DNA of 19,404 nt from CAZDAW01 sp964503685 (GCA_964503685.1 CAZDAW010000065.1:1-19404); one strand, 5' to 3'; shown: positions 1 through 7,994, counted from the stretch's first letter. Translations and numbers: made by a program. The notes: generated by a model not told the origin, from the sequence alone.

Positions 1-114
1 ATTATATCCTCGTCTTCTATTCTGTCAAGAGTTTTTGAAATCCATTTGGAGTATTTTGCCAATTTATTTTACGGAGTACGCAGGTTTTGTTTGAAGGCAT
101 AGTTTAAACCAAGA

Positions 115-141
115 GCTGTCACTTGGTAATGAAGTGACAGC
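115..141 (-). terminator. Hairpin downstream of membrane hydrolase 1
   Basis: A 10-bp perfect stem (GCTGTCACTT at 115-124 pairing with AAGTGACAGC at 132-141) with a 7-nt loop lies 28 bp past the stop codon of the minus-strand hydrolase gene. The tract following it on the minus strand is only mildly T-rich, so it may be a weak intrinsic terminator or a 3' protective hairpin. No gene is seen in positions 1-168. Confidence 0.55.
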
Positions 142-168
142 CCCTTGATTTAATTCAGAAACTAATCA

Positions 169-1971
169 CTAGATTGCGTAAGCAAAAACGCCAAATGCTG
201 CCAGGTACCAAACGATGAACAAAGTGACAAGGAATACGCCCGTGTAAACCCGTCCGGTTTTACGGAAGAAATAGGTGTACATACAGGCAGCAAGCGGCCA
301 TAGCACTAACAGCGGAATGTAATAAATTGCGCCCATCCCTGCGGCTAAAGGCCCAAGCATTCCAGAACCTTTAATGATTAAAGGCGCCTGAAGCATTAAA
401 GGCACATAGAACAAGAGCAACCAGACCGCTGCACCTAAGGTTAGAACGATTGCATTTGTAACCATCTCGCGGCTAATGCTGGCTTTACCATTATTCACAC
501 GCAAGAATCCTGCAAACAGGATCCCCTGAGGTACAAAATAAAGGGCAAACGGAACCAGGTAACCGAGAAATGCTACGAAACGCGCTGAATTCATCGGCCT
601 TAAAGCGACAACCCAGGCCCGAAAATCGACCAATAATACGGAACTGGTGAATGCCAGAATCAGATACACGGGCGCGAGAATCAGGATTGCAAGGAATAAG
701 GCTTTCCAAACTTTATCCCATTCAACACCTTTACCAGCCGTGGCCAGGCCATAATTCACGGCTGTTGCCCCTTGCTTCTTTGTAAACACAAAATGGTTCA
801 AAAGGATCAGAGCAATGGCAATTAAGCCAACCAAAACAGACCAAACCATATATATATTTGTGAAATTCTGCGACCAAAGAGAATTTGCCGGAACCCATGC
901 CGAGAAGAACATATTCTGGAAAACCCATACATACAGCAGAGGGCCAATCGCGGTGGTGATCAAAGCGCCTATCACCCAACCCAATCCTTTGAAACCTTTA
1001 TACTCTGGAACAGATTCAACCAGGGGTTTAAAGTATGCTGTTTGTAATAACAAAGAACCCATTGGGAAAAAGAATAAAAAGGCGCCTAATAAAGCCAAAG
1101 CTGTACCCAAAAGCTTCCAACCCCAAATTTGATTGAAGGGGGCCAAACCGTTTCCGCCGGTCAAGGTTTGCTGCATCCAGTCGATAGCATGTCCGATAGC
1201 CATCGGAGAATCTGTTGAACCCGCATGACCTTCCCAGGGTTGGTAAAGAATACGCGCAGTTCCATCGGCTATCGATCCATAAATCTGACCTACTTTAATT
1301 GGATCCTGGGTGTTGAATACAGGTTGAACAACCGGAGAGGTCACCGCCTGAGGTCCGCTGCCCACCAAAACCATCCCAGCCAGTTCTGTAACTTTGCCGA
1401 TATTAAAAGCCACATTTTTTAAATTGAGACAAGGTGAAATATCGGGGCTTCCGGGGGCAGAACATTCTGATTCCATATAGAATATGGATTTATAAGCATC
1501 TGGCATGGCGTTGGCTGCGACAGTCACGGGGCCAAATCCACCCTGCGACATTCCAATCAAACCCACATTAGCCTTATCAACGATTGGCTGAGAAATCAGA
1601 TAAGCCAAGGCATCAGGGCCGCCATAACCATTAGCCCCGTTTGCGCCATTTGAGAATCCATGTCCTGTCATATCTGCAGAAAGGACAACATAACCACGTC
1701 GTGCAAACTCCAATGCAGTATTTGACATGTAATCTTTTTGATTATTTAGCCCATGAAACATAAGAATTCCGGGGGCCGGTTTTTCTGCAGAGGCGGTTTT
1801 GGGAGTATACAAATATGCGCTGATGATATAGCCATCCGATCCGTGTATACTAACCTCTTTTACAGTAGCAGCTCCGGCGCCAGTATTTATAAATGACGCT
1901 AATAAACTTCCGCCCAGCATCATTACAAGAGCGATAATCAATATAGTCCAAGATGTTCGGTTGTTTTTCAT
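169..1971 (-). CDS. Membrane-anchored alpha/beta hydrolase with polytopic C-terminal domain (paralog 1)
   Basis: The 600-residue protein starts with a basic N-terminus and one membrane segment (about residues 8-30). An alpha/beta hydrolase domain follows (about 35-270): an HG oxyanion-type turn at 73-74, the nucleophile elbow G-M-S-Q-G with Ser142, and a likely catalytic His249 in WEGHAG. The C-terminal half (about 285-600) contains some seven to eight hydrophobic segments. By the positive-inside rule the hydrolase domain should face outside, which makes it an ecto-esterase, lipase or peptidase candidate. A good ribosome site (AGGAG, 1985 region) precedes the ATG. It is a clear paralog of the protein at 9118-10881, sharing for example YMSNTALE, ARRGYVVL and FFRKTGRVY. 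The substrate is unknown; its place beside glycerol-phosphate genes suggests, but does not prove, a glyceride or glycerol-containing ester. The hydrolase fold is well supported and the specificity is not. Confidence 0.85.
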   Translation of the reverse strand: MKNNRTSWTILIIALVMMLGGSLLASFINTGAGAATVKEVSIHGSDGYIISAYLYTPKTASAEKPAPGILMFHGLNNQKDYMSNTALEFARRGYVVLSADMTGHGFSNGANGANGYGGPDALAYLISQPIVDKANVGLIGMSQGGFGPVTVAANAMPDAYKSIFYMESECSAPGSPDISPCLNLKNVAFNIGKVTELAGMVLVGSGPQAVTSPVVQPVFNTQDPIKVGQIYGSIADGTARILYQPWEGHAGSTDSPMAIGHAIDWMQQTLTGGNGLAPFNQIWGWKLLGTALALLGAFLFFFPMGSLLLQTAYFKPLVESVPEYKGFKGLGWVIGALITTAIGPLLYVWVFQNMFFSAWVPANSLWSQNFTNIYMVWSVLVGLIAIALILLNHFVFTKKQGATAVNYGLATAGKGVEWDKVWKALFLAILILAPVYLILAFTSSVLLVDFRAWVVALRPMNSARFVAFLGYLVPFALYFVPQGILFAGFLRVNNGKASISREMVTNAIVLTLGAAVWLLLFYVPLMLQAPLIIKGSGMLGPLAAGMGAIYYIPLLVLWPLAACMYTYFFRKTGRVYTGVFLVTLFIVWYLAAFGVFAYAI

Positions 1972-2304
1972 TTTGCTTCTCCTCTAGGATGGTTATATTT
2001 TTATTTTGATTGCCCTCTTAGATTATTTTTTCAATAGAGACTCCTTTCTATCCGGTCAACACGCCGGCTTCATCGAATTTTTTAAAAACAAACAGCCCTT
2101 ATCAAAAAGATGTATTTGATCAAAAAAACACAGGCTCAGATTTTGAAAAATGCAAAACAGGCAAGTATTAATCAATCCTCATCTCTTTGAAATCAATCAT
2201 AGATTAGGCCATACAACATTATTACATATCAGCTTTTTAATGAAAATCAGGGAAACAACCCAACTTAAAATAGTAGAATCCCCAGGGGGATCCTCTAAAA
2301 GAGT
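1972..2304 (-). promoter_or_regulatory. Upstream region of membrane hydrolase 1
   Basis: This AT-rich gap holds no convincing gene. Positions 2219-2335 match the block 11063-11174 upstream of the paralogous hydrolase, in the same order and orientation relative to the gene. The shared parts are TTATTACA, ATCAGG.GAAAC..CCCAA, an ATCCCC box and a hairpin. A second, shorter similarity (AATAGAGA followed by CTTTCTA) sits at about 2033-2050, corresponding to 11033-11049 in the other copy. These features are probably promoter or leader elements copied with the gene. Confidence 0.45.
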
Positions 2305-2335
2305 AAATCCAATACTCCTGAGGAGTATTGGATTT
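2305..2335 (-). terminator. Intrinsic-terminator-like hairpin after the FGGY kinase gene
   Basis: This is a 15-nt arm perfect inverted repeat (AAATCCAATACTCCT at 2305-2319 with its complement at 2321-2335). Sterically the loop must be about three nucleotides or more. It begins 10 bp past the kinase stop codon on the minus strand and is followed by a T-rich stretch. A related hairpin occurs upstream of the second hydrolase (11153-11173), where no gene needs terminating, so the element may also belong to the hydrolase leader. Confidence 0.65.
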
Positions 2336-2345
2336 TGAAATTTTG

Positions 2346-3836
2346 TTATCTTAGCCAGCCCATTGATCGATCAATAGCTTTTTTCCACCCGTTATAAAGA
2401 CTATCGCGCTGGTCTTTAGACTTATACGGCTCAAAACATCGTTCGACTTTAACCAGTGATGCTGTTTCTTCAACCGATTCCCAATATCCGGTCGCAAGAC
2501 CAGCCAAAAAAGCAGCCCCCAGACCGCTGCTTTCGTAAACAACAGGACGGTCAACGGGAATGCCGATAATATCGGCGAGAAACTGCATTAAGAAATCATT
2601 TTGAGATTCCCCTCCACCGACGTGCAAACAATTCGGGCTCATTTTGGTTTTGCTATTAATCGCTTCAAACGAATCGCGTATCTGATATGCCATTGCTTCT
2701 ATAGCAGCGCGCACCATGTGATTCTTTGAAGTTCTTTGTGTAATTCCAAAGAATGTCCCGCGCGCATAAGGATCATCGTAAGGGGTGCCTAAACCTGCGA
2801 ACGCCGGAATAAAATAAACGCCAGCATTGTCAGGAACTCTGGAAGCCATTACTTCTGCTTCAGCATAATCCTGGATAATACCCAATTCGTCTTTAAACCA
2901 CTGGAGAGCCGCGCCGGAAACGTTTGACCAACTGCCTATTCCGCGGGTAACTTCACCATTAATGGCCCACAAAACAGGAGAATCAACGCCATATCCCGGC
3001 TCAAAACAAACCTCACCCGTATTAAGTGTCACCGAAGAGCCTGTCCCTAAATTGCATAACATTGAACCTGGCCGGTAACAGCCTTGACCAAATACTGCTG
3101 CAAACTGATCTCCGGCTATTCCTGCAATGGGTATTCTTGTATTAAAAAACATTTCGGGTTTTGTATAAGCATAAATTTCACTTGAACTGCGTAATTCTGG
3201 CAATATCTCATAAGGAATTCCCAATTCGTTTATCAACCAATCGTCATACGTTAATGAATGCGTATTAAACATCAAGCTCAAACACATATTTGAAAGATCA
3301 GTAACGTGAACAGCCCCGCCAGAAAGTTTCCAGGTTAGCCACGTATCAATAGTGCCAAAAAGGAGCTCGCCTCGCGCAAGACCTTTTTGAATGGATTTGT
3401 CATGCTCCATTAACCATCTGATTTTTGTTCCAGAACTGTTTGGAAAAACATGAATCCCCGTTCGAGATTCAATTTCAGTTCTGTTCTTTGCGTTAATTTC
3501 TTCGCAAAGAGAAAGGTTGCGGCTATCCTGCCAGCCAATTGCTCTTCCAACGGCTTCACCTGTTGATTTATTCCAGAAAACAGAGGTCATCAATTGATTG
3601 CTGATGCCAATCCCATCAAGCTCTTCCGGGATGATCCGACTGTTCTTTAAGGCATTACCGGCAGCTTTTAAAACTGCAGACAATATTTCATCTGGATCCT
3701 GCTCTACCCAACCGGGCTGCGGATAATACTGAACATTCTTAACAAAGGCCGCAGACACAATTCTGCCATCGTGATTAACAATAATTGCTTTCGTAAAGGT
3801 AGTGCCATGATCAATTCCCATAATGTATCTTGCCAT
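2346..3836 (-). CDS. FGGY-family carbohydrate kinase, glycerol kinase-like, substrate uncertain
   Basis: The start was placed at 3836, not at the more upstream ATG at 3869, because an AAGGAG site lies nine bases ahead of it and the family N-terminus (MARYIMGIDHGTT) begins there. That gives 496 residues, the usual FGGY size. The N-terminal phosphate-binding loop DHGTT is at 9-13, the conserved GDQ of the sugar site is present (in GIAGDQFAAVFGQ), and the C-terminal GGGESQNDFLMQF and LGAAFLAGLA..YW stretches resemble GlpK closely. Residues that contact glycerol in E. coli GlpK differ, however. The Arg-Glu of NQRET is Leu-Met here (NQLMT, 80-84), the Tyr of the DPYFSGTK motif is Asn (FPNSSGTK), and the Phe of the GTGCF segment is Ser. 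ATP-dependent phosphorylation of a polyol or sugar is likely, and glycerol itself is doubtful. It lies 37 bp downstream of the response regulator gene and is probably co-transcribed with it. Confidence 0.88.
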   Translation of the reverse strand: MARYIMGIDHGTTFTKAIIVNHDGRIVSAAFVKNVQYYPQPGWVEQDPDEILSAVLKAAGNALKNSRIIPEELDGIGISNQLMTSVFWNKSTGEAVGRAIGWQDSRNLSLCEEINAKNRTEIESRTGIHVFPNSSGTKIRWLMEHDKSIQKGLARGELLFGTIDTWLTWKLSGGAVHVTDLSNMCLSLMFNTHSLTYDDWLINELGIPYEILPELRSSSEIYAYTKPEMFFNTRIPIAGIAGDQFAAVFGQGCYRPGSMLCNLGTGSSVTLNTGEVCFEPGYGVDSPVLWAINGEVTRGIGSWSNVSGAALQWFKDELGIIQDYAEAEVMASRVPDNAGVYFIPAFAGLGTPYDDPYARGTFFGITQRTSKNHMVRAAIEAMAYQIRDSFEAINSKTKMSPNCLHVGGGESQNDFLMQFLADIIGIPVDRPVVYESSGLGAAFLAGLATGYWESVEETASLVKVERCFEPYKSKDQRDSLYNGWKKAIDRSMGWLR

Positions 3837-3856
3837 CTGCCTGATCTCCTTACTAA
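3837..3856 (-). promoter_or_regulatory. Ribosome binding site that fixes the FGGY kinase start
   Basis: On the minus strand, AAGGAG is followed by nine bases and then the ATG at 3836. The alternative ATG at 3869 has no comparable site and lies only four bases past the preceding stop codon, so the 496-residue form is preferred. Confidence 0.7.
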
Positions 3857-3873
3857 TTGAAAAAGTCAATCGT

Positions 3874-4512
3874 TCAGGAACTATCTTTTGAGTCCCGTGT
3901 TAATCCCAACTCTATGCTGACCCTTACCAGGGACGCAATATTCTCCACCTCCAATTTGCGCATCGCATCACGCCTTTGTTTTTCAACCGTTTTCACGCTT
4001 GTTTGAAGTTTATGGGCGATTTCGAGAGTGGATTTTCCTGCCACAACTTCCGCAACGACCTGCCGTTCCCGCGGAGAAAGTCGATCCAGGGGATTTTTGG
4101 GCTTATGCTTCATTAGAACATGAGAAATTTCAGAGCTTAAATAGACGCTTCCACGATTCGCGGCGCGGATGGCATCTTGAAGTTCCTCTGTTGCAGATTG
4201 TTTTAACACATAAGAAAGAGCTCCTAATTCCAGCGATTGTTGAATTAAAGCTAAATCCGCATGAATTGAAAGCATCACAACCTTTGGCCTGGGAGAGAAA
4301 TCCATTAACTTTTTTAATGTATCCATTCCATCCATTCCGGGCATCGAAATATCCAAGACCAGCACATCCGGCTTCAACTCAGACGTCAGTCTAACCGCAT
4401 CAATCCCATTATCCGCTTCACCAACAACCTGAAAACCATCCGTGTCATTAAGTATCTTGCAAACACCCTGTCGGATCATTGGAAAATCTTCAACTACCAA
4501 TATATTGATCAT
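3874..4512 (-). CDS. NarL/FixJ-type response regulator
   Basis: This is a two-domain regulator of 212 residues. The receiver domain (about 1-120) has the acidic pair Glu8-Asp9, phospho-acceptor Asp54 (in VLVLDISMPGMDG), Ser82 and Lys104, all in the expected places. The C-terminal LuxR-type helix-turn-helix (about 145-205) shows LSPRERQVV and a recognition segment T-S-V-K-T-V-E-K. Its start codon overlaps the stop of the histidine kinase gene by ATGA, giving tight translational coupling. Phosphorylation by that kinase should control DNA binding. Linkage to the FGGY kinase suggests it regulates uptake or phosphorylation of a polyol or sugar, possibly including the nearby dehydrogenase and hydrolases. 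The target is inferred from position only. Confidence 0.93.
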   Translation of the reverse strand: MINILVVEDFPMIRQGVCKILNDTDGFQVVGEADNGIDAVRLTSELKPDVLVLDISMPGMDGMDTLKKLMDFSPRPKVVMLSIHADLALIQQSLELGALSYVLKQSATEELQDAIRAANRGSVYLSSEISHVLMKHKPKNPLDRLSPRERQVVAEVVAGKSTLEIAHKLQTSVKTVEKQRRDAMRKLEVENIASLVRVSIELGLTRDSKDSS

Positions 4513-5519
4513 AGTATTTTTTCCGTTCCCATAATTACCGGCAAAACGCCGCTTAATCGGGTGCCTTTTCCAGGAGCCGACTCAATTTTTAATCTTCCAT
4601 TTAAGGAAGACAGGCGCTCATTGATTCCATTCAAGCCTACGCCATACTTTACCCGATCCTTATCAAATCCCCTACCATTATCTTCAAGAGAAAAACAGAT
4701 GTTTCCATTATAACAATCCAGGTTAATCCATACTGCTGTTGAAGCAGAATGTTTTATTACATTATTTAGACCTTCCTGAAAAAAACGATAGATCACAAGG
4801 TTTTGTTTTTCTTGAAGTTCAGGCAGTCCGTCCTGACAATTGAAATCAACTTTCAGGTTATTGGCTTCTCCTATTGAATTGCAGAAAGCTTCCAAAACCT
4901 TGGGGAGCGACAAACGGTTCAACGAAGGGGGATAAAGCTGATAAAAAATCTGTCGAATTTGTTTGTTAATCATCTCAATATCCCGAATAGAGTTGTTGAT
5001 TTCATCCATTGAAATTTTCTTGCCCGTTTCAACCGAATCCTTAACTGCCCTAAGCTGAAGTATCAGGGAAGTCATCCGCTGACCGATTTCATCGTGCAAG
5101 TCGCGAGAAATACGATACCTTTCATCTTCCTGGGCGTTGATTAATTGCATGAGGACCTGTTTTAACCGGTTTTCAGTTTCTATAAACAGAGAAATATCTC
5201 TGATAATAAACACGACGCTTTCAACTTTATCATCAACCCCATGGACTGGAAATAGAGTTGTTTCCACCCATGAATTATGAATTTTATTCTTTACTGTGAC
5301 AGGTCGCCCATTTTTAATCGCTTGATGCATCAATATTTGATGATGCGTTTTACAAGATTCAGGATACACGTTCCAAATCGAAGTGTTAATTAATTCATTG
5401 GCAGATTTTTGGAGTTTTTGAGCTGCCGAAGCGTTTATGAATATTAAATTCCCAGCAAGATCGCACCACATTATCTGATCTGTTTCAATATCGAGTAATG
5501 TTTGAAGTGTTGAATCCAT
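4509..5519 (-). CDS. Soluble PAS-domain sensor histidine kinase (HisKA_3 type)
   Basis: This protein of 336 residues has no membrane segment. The N-terminal PAS domain (about 5-115) is followed by a dimerisation/phospho-acceptor helix with His142 in RDLHDEIGQ, the hallmark of NarX/DegS-type kinases. The GHKL ATPase follows, with the N-box near Asn252-Asn253 (NNVIKHS), the G1 box DNGRGF (280-285) and the G2 region GVGLNGI (293-299). It is the cognate partner of the regulator that overlaps it. As a cytoplasmic PAS kinase it probably senses an internal metabolite, redox state or a bound cofactor; the ligand cannot be read from the sequence. No Shine-Dalgarno sequence is visible ahead of the ATG, only an A-rich leader, so initiation may be weak or leader-dependent. 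Confidence 0.93.
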   Translation of the reverse strand: MDSTLQTLLDIETDQIMWCDLAGNLIFINASAAQKLQKSANELINTSIWNVYPESCKTHHQILMHQAIKNGRPVTVKNKIHNSWVETTLFPVHGVDDKVESVVFIIRDISLFIETENRLKQVLMQLINAQEDERYRISRDLHDEIGQRMTSLILQLRAVKDSVETGKKISMDEINNSIRDIEMINKQIRQIFYQLYPPSLNRLSLPKVLEAFCNSIGEANNLKVDFNCQDGLPELQEKQNLVIYRFFQEGLNNVIKHSASTAVWINLDCYNGNICFSLEDNGRGFDKDRVKYGVGLNGINERLSSLNGRLKIESAPGKGTRLSGVLPVIMGTEKIL

Positions 5520-5552
5520 TTTTTTTCTACGCTTATTCTTTCGTATTGTTGC

Positions 5553-5564
5553 GAATAATTATTC
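5553..5564. promoter_or_regulatory. Perfect 12-bp palindrome upstream of the sensor kinase operon
   Basis: GAATAATTATTC reads the same on both strands and lies 34 bp before the histidine kinase start, between that start and repeat element A. It could be an operator, perhaps an autoregulatory site for the NarL-type regulator, but an AT-rich palindrome of this size can also arise by chance. Confidence 0.3.
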
Positions 5565-5579
5565 TTCGAAATATTATTT

Positions 5580-5785
5580 TAACGTGAGTTCGGGATTAGA
5601 AAAATTTACTCGTTCCTGTCACTGCGAGCCCTCTTCGAGGGCGAAGCAGTCTCTCTTATCCCATGAAAGAGATTGCTTACCCTTCGGGTACGATGTCAGT
5701 CGCTTAGCGCAGCGTATCCCGCAGGGGCGCTCCTTCGCAAGGATAACAAAATTTATAATTGATGTGTTATCCCGAATTGACGTTA
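5580..5785 (+). repeat. Element A, copy 1: MITE-like unit with terminal inverted repeats
   Basis: This is a 206-bp non-coding unit. The 19-bp ends match in inverted orientation at 16 of 19 positions (left TAACGTGAGTTCGGGATTA, right end read inward TAACGTCAATTCGGGATAA). A TA dinucleotide at each edge fits the target preference of Tc1/mariner or IS630-type elements. The interior holds several short hairpins, such as GCCCT-CTTCG-AGGGC. A second copy lies inverted at 8497-8694 and a decayed one at 17857-17930. The left end falls about 60 bp upstream of the histidine kinase gene and may therefore lie in its promoter. Small reading frames within it are translations of the repeat and not genes. Confidence 0.75.
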
Positions 5786-5881
5786 TTTTATACAGGAATT
5801 TCTTCGCTGATTATTCATTTTACCCGAAATAAAATTATTTACCTCAATAACCAACCATCCTTCGTCCCTGATTCAGATATT

Positions 5882-6006
5882 TAACACAAGCTGCTGCCCT
5901 GATAATCATCTCTGCGTTTGTCGCTGCGAGAAGGGCGCTTTTTGCCCGACGAAGCAGCCGCAGCGTCAAAATCCGGGATTGCCACTCCGGACGGCAACCC
6001 GGATTA
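5882..6006 (+). repeat. Element B, copy 1: REP-like palindromic intergenic unit
   Basis: About 125 bp are shared almost base for base with 6181-6309 in the same orientation, and with 8135-8270 in inverted orientation. It contains internal complementary segments: GCTGCG with CGCAGC, GGGC with GCCC, and CCGGG-TTGCC with GGCAA-CCCGG near its right end. A transcript could fold into a multi-branched structure. No coding capacity is evident. Confidence 0.75.
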
Positions 6007-6102
6007 TTTACAGGATTAAAAGAATTTTAGCAATTGAATCGTTCTCATTGGGAAATTAATTTTTTGTCTGTCAATCTGAGTAAGCACACTGTGAAAAACT
6101 TA
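6007..6102. other. Spacer between the B copies and the terminator
   Basis: This AT-rich stretch shows no gene. Part of it (about 6030-6050) faintly resembles the sequence around the dehydrogenase stop codon that follows B copy 2, so the duplicated unit may originally have carried more flanking sequence. The resemblance is weak. Confidence 0.3.
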
Positions 6103-6136
6103 AAACACTCCTGATGAAAATAAATCAGGAGTGTTT
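6103..6136. terminator. Strong symmetrical terminator hairpin
   Basis: AAACACTCCTGAT (6103-6115) pairs perfectly with ATCAGGAGTGTTT (6124-6136) around an 8-nt loop. The A and T outer arms would give T-rich ends in both directions. It lies between the two tandem B repeats, about 190 bp past the dehydrogenase stop on the minus strand, and probably ends that transcript. Confidence 0.65.
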
Positions 6137-6180
6137 CTATTAGTTAAGTAAACTTCATAAGTTCTCAGAAACTTTATTAA

Positions 6181-6309
6181 TAACACAAGTTGCTGCCCCG
6201 ACAATCATCTCTGCGTTTGTTGCTGCGAGAAAGGCGCTTTTTGCCCGACGAGGCAGCCGCAGCGTCAAAATCCGGGATTGCCGCAACAGCCAGGCGGCAA
6301 CCTGGATTA
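6181..6309 (+). repeat. Element B, copy 2
   Basis: This is the second direct copy of the REP-like unit, beginning with the same TAACACAAG as copy 1 and differing at scattered positions and in its right-hand hairpin (CCAGGCGGCAACCTGG region). It lies 21 bp past the stop codon of the glycerol-3-phosphate dehydrogenase gene, so it is transcribed in the 3' untranslated part of that message. Confidence 0.75.
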
Positions 6310-6329
6310 AAGTACATTTGCTGAATTAC

Positions 6330-7994
6330 TTAACTGTTCTCAATTATTGCTTTGACTCTTGCAATTTCTTCTTTCTTTTTGCTCGAAGACCATCGATATT
6401 CGTTTGCCATGATGTCGGAAAATTCTTCAATTACGTCTTGTGAGGCGTTTCCAAGCCACATGATGGTTGATCTGCGCACAAATAAGTCGTCCAGATGCAA
6501 GGGTTTTTCGTTTCGAAGAATATAGACCAATTCGCCAGAGTTCCAATTGGGAATGGACTTTAACATTTTGCCTTTATTCTCTTTGATGAACCCGGCAATC
6601 TTTTCCGCATAGGTGCCATAACGGATCAATAATTCCCTCGCGTAATCTTCAGTAAAGCCATATTTATCGGCCAAATTCTTGATATAGGATGCTTTTTGAG
6701 TTTCTGTCAAAGGGAAATTGCTGCCGCCGCGGATAGGAAGACTCTCAGTACTCTTTACCTTTGGTTTGCCCAGGCTCGCCATCACTTTGACGGCAACCTG
6801 CTCAGAGAACGCCCTGAAGCTCGTCCATTTGCCGCCAACCAGACTCAGCATCGGAAAGCCCTGAACCGTATCTTCTTTGATGCTGTGATCGCGGGTGATC
6901 TGTCCTGTGGTTTTGGCGCGCTGGTATTCCAAAGGTCTAACACCCGAGAAGCGGAAGACGATCTGATCGCGGGTAATCTTGATCGTCGGGAAGACCCGAT
7001 CAACCAAATCAATGAAATATTCTTCTTCTTCGGGTGTGCAGCGCGCATTATCCGGATTATCAATTGGCAGATCAGAAGTGCCAACGATCACCTTATCGTA
7101 GAACGGCAGGCACAAAACAATACGGCCATCTTTATTCTCAAAGAAGAATTCAGATTCGCCAACCGCTTTACGCAGTTCATCATTTTTGATCACCAGATGC
7201 GAACCTTTGGTGCCGCCAATGTATTTGGTTGCAATACCAGCCTTCTGGTTAACATAATCAATCCACGGCCCGGAGGCATTGATGATGACTTTCGGCTTAA
7301 CTGCAAGCAACTCTCCGGTCTCTTCATCCTTAATCAGGACTTGTCCGTTTTCTATTTTGTTGAAAGAGGCATAGTTTAAGGCTTTTGCGTGCTGCCCCTC
7401 ATCTTCGCCATCCAAAATAATTTCAACCGTCATTCGTTCTGGCGAGAGCAGTTGGCCATCATAATAGAGAGCAGCATATTTGATCTTCTCATTGAGGTAA
7501 GGATATCGAGCCAGAGCTTCGCTTCGGCCAAAGAATTTATGTCGGGGAACGGTTTTCTGTTTACGAGTGAATGAATCATAAAACATCAAACCGATCTTGA
7601 TCACCAACGCGCCGCGTTCTGACGGCCGATCAAGGAGGTTAACAAATTTGAGCGGCGCGTTGAATAAGCCTGACCAGACTTTGAAGATTGGAATCACGGT
7701 AGGTAAAGGCTGCACAAGGTGCGGAGCATTCTCAATCATCCGGTTGCGCTCGGCCACGGCTTCTCTCACCAGGCGGAATTCACCATTTTCCAAATAGCGG
7801 ATGCCGCCATGGGCCATGTGAGATGAGGTGGCAGAGGTGCCTGAACAGAAATCCCCCTTATCGATCAGGAGCACATTAACCCCATTAAGGGCCAAATCTC
7901 TAAAGACGCCGGCGCCGTTAATACCAGCTCCAACAATCAAAACTTCAATATCAGGATTCTTCTTTAGTGCTTCAATGATTGATTCTCGATTCAT
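6330..7994 (-). CDS. glpD: FAD-dependent glycerol-3-phosphate dehydrogenase
   Basis: This enzyme oxidises sn-glycerol-3-phosphate to dihydroxyacetone phosphate and passes electrons to the respiratory pool at the membrane. The start at 7994 gives 554 residues, the normal family length, and has GAGG six bases ahead. A longer frame to 8228 exists but runs through a repeat unit. The FAD-binding GAGING motif is at 22-27, followed by LIDKGDFCSGTSATSSH and HGGIRYLE typical of GlpA/GlpD. A DAO-type substrate domain follows (FSGVRPL, SLVGGKWTSFR), then a C-terminal helical domain of about 120 residues. The gene lies between inverted B repeats and downstream of a glycerol kinase remnant, as if the cluster had been rearranged. 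GlpD and GlpA cannot be separated firmly; no GlpB/GlpC partner is present, which favours GlpD. Confidence 0.92.
   Translation of the reverse strand: MNRESIIEALKKNPDIEVLIVGAGINGAGVFRDLALNGVNVLLIDKGDFCSGTSATSSHMAHGGIRYLENGEFRLVREAVAERNRMIENAPHLVQPLPTVIPIFKVWSGLFNAPLKFVNLLDRPSERGALVIKIGLMFYDSFTRKQKTVPRHKFFGRSEALARYPYLNEKIKYAALYYDGQLLSPERMTVEIILDGEDEGQHAKALNYASFNKIENGQVLIKDEETGELLAVKPKVIINASGPWIDYVNQKAGIATKYIGGTKGSHLVIKNDELRKAVGESEFFFENKDGRIVLCLPFYDKVIVGTSDLPIDNPDNARCTPEEEEYFIDLVDRVFPTIKITRDQIVFRFSGVRPLEYQRAKTTGQITRDHSIKEDTVQGFPMLSLVGGKWTSFRAFSEQVAVKVMASLGKPKVKSTESLPIRGGSNFPLTETQKASYIKNLADKYGFTEDYARELLIRYGTYAEKIAGFIKENKGKMLKSIPNWNSGELVYILRNEKPLHLDDLFVRRSTIMWLGNASQDVIEEFSDIMANEYRWSSSKKKEEIARVKAIIENS

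Noticed and set aside
2150..2338. 62-residue plus-strand frame in the hydrolase 1 upstream gap
   Set aside because: It overlaps the conserved hairpin block and has no convincing ribosome site or recognisable content.
3837..3869. Longer start for the FGGY kinase
   Set aside because: The extra 11 residues have no family counterpart and no ribosome site, while the ATG at 3836 has AAGGAG at good spacing.
5584..5832. 82-residue plus-strand frame, and a similar 96-residue frame at 8433-8723
   Set aside because: Both contain the same peptide only because both translate repeat element A; no independent coding signal.
5882..6309. Tandem B repeats as a possible CRISPR array
   Set aside because: Only two direct units of about 125 bp with a 175-bp gap containing a terminator; no short regular repeat-spacer pattern and no cas genes.
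6696..7379. 227-residue plus-strand frame opposite the dehydrogenase gene
   Set aside because: No recognisable motif and fully antisense to a conserved enzyme.
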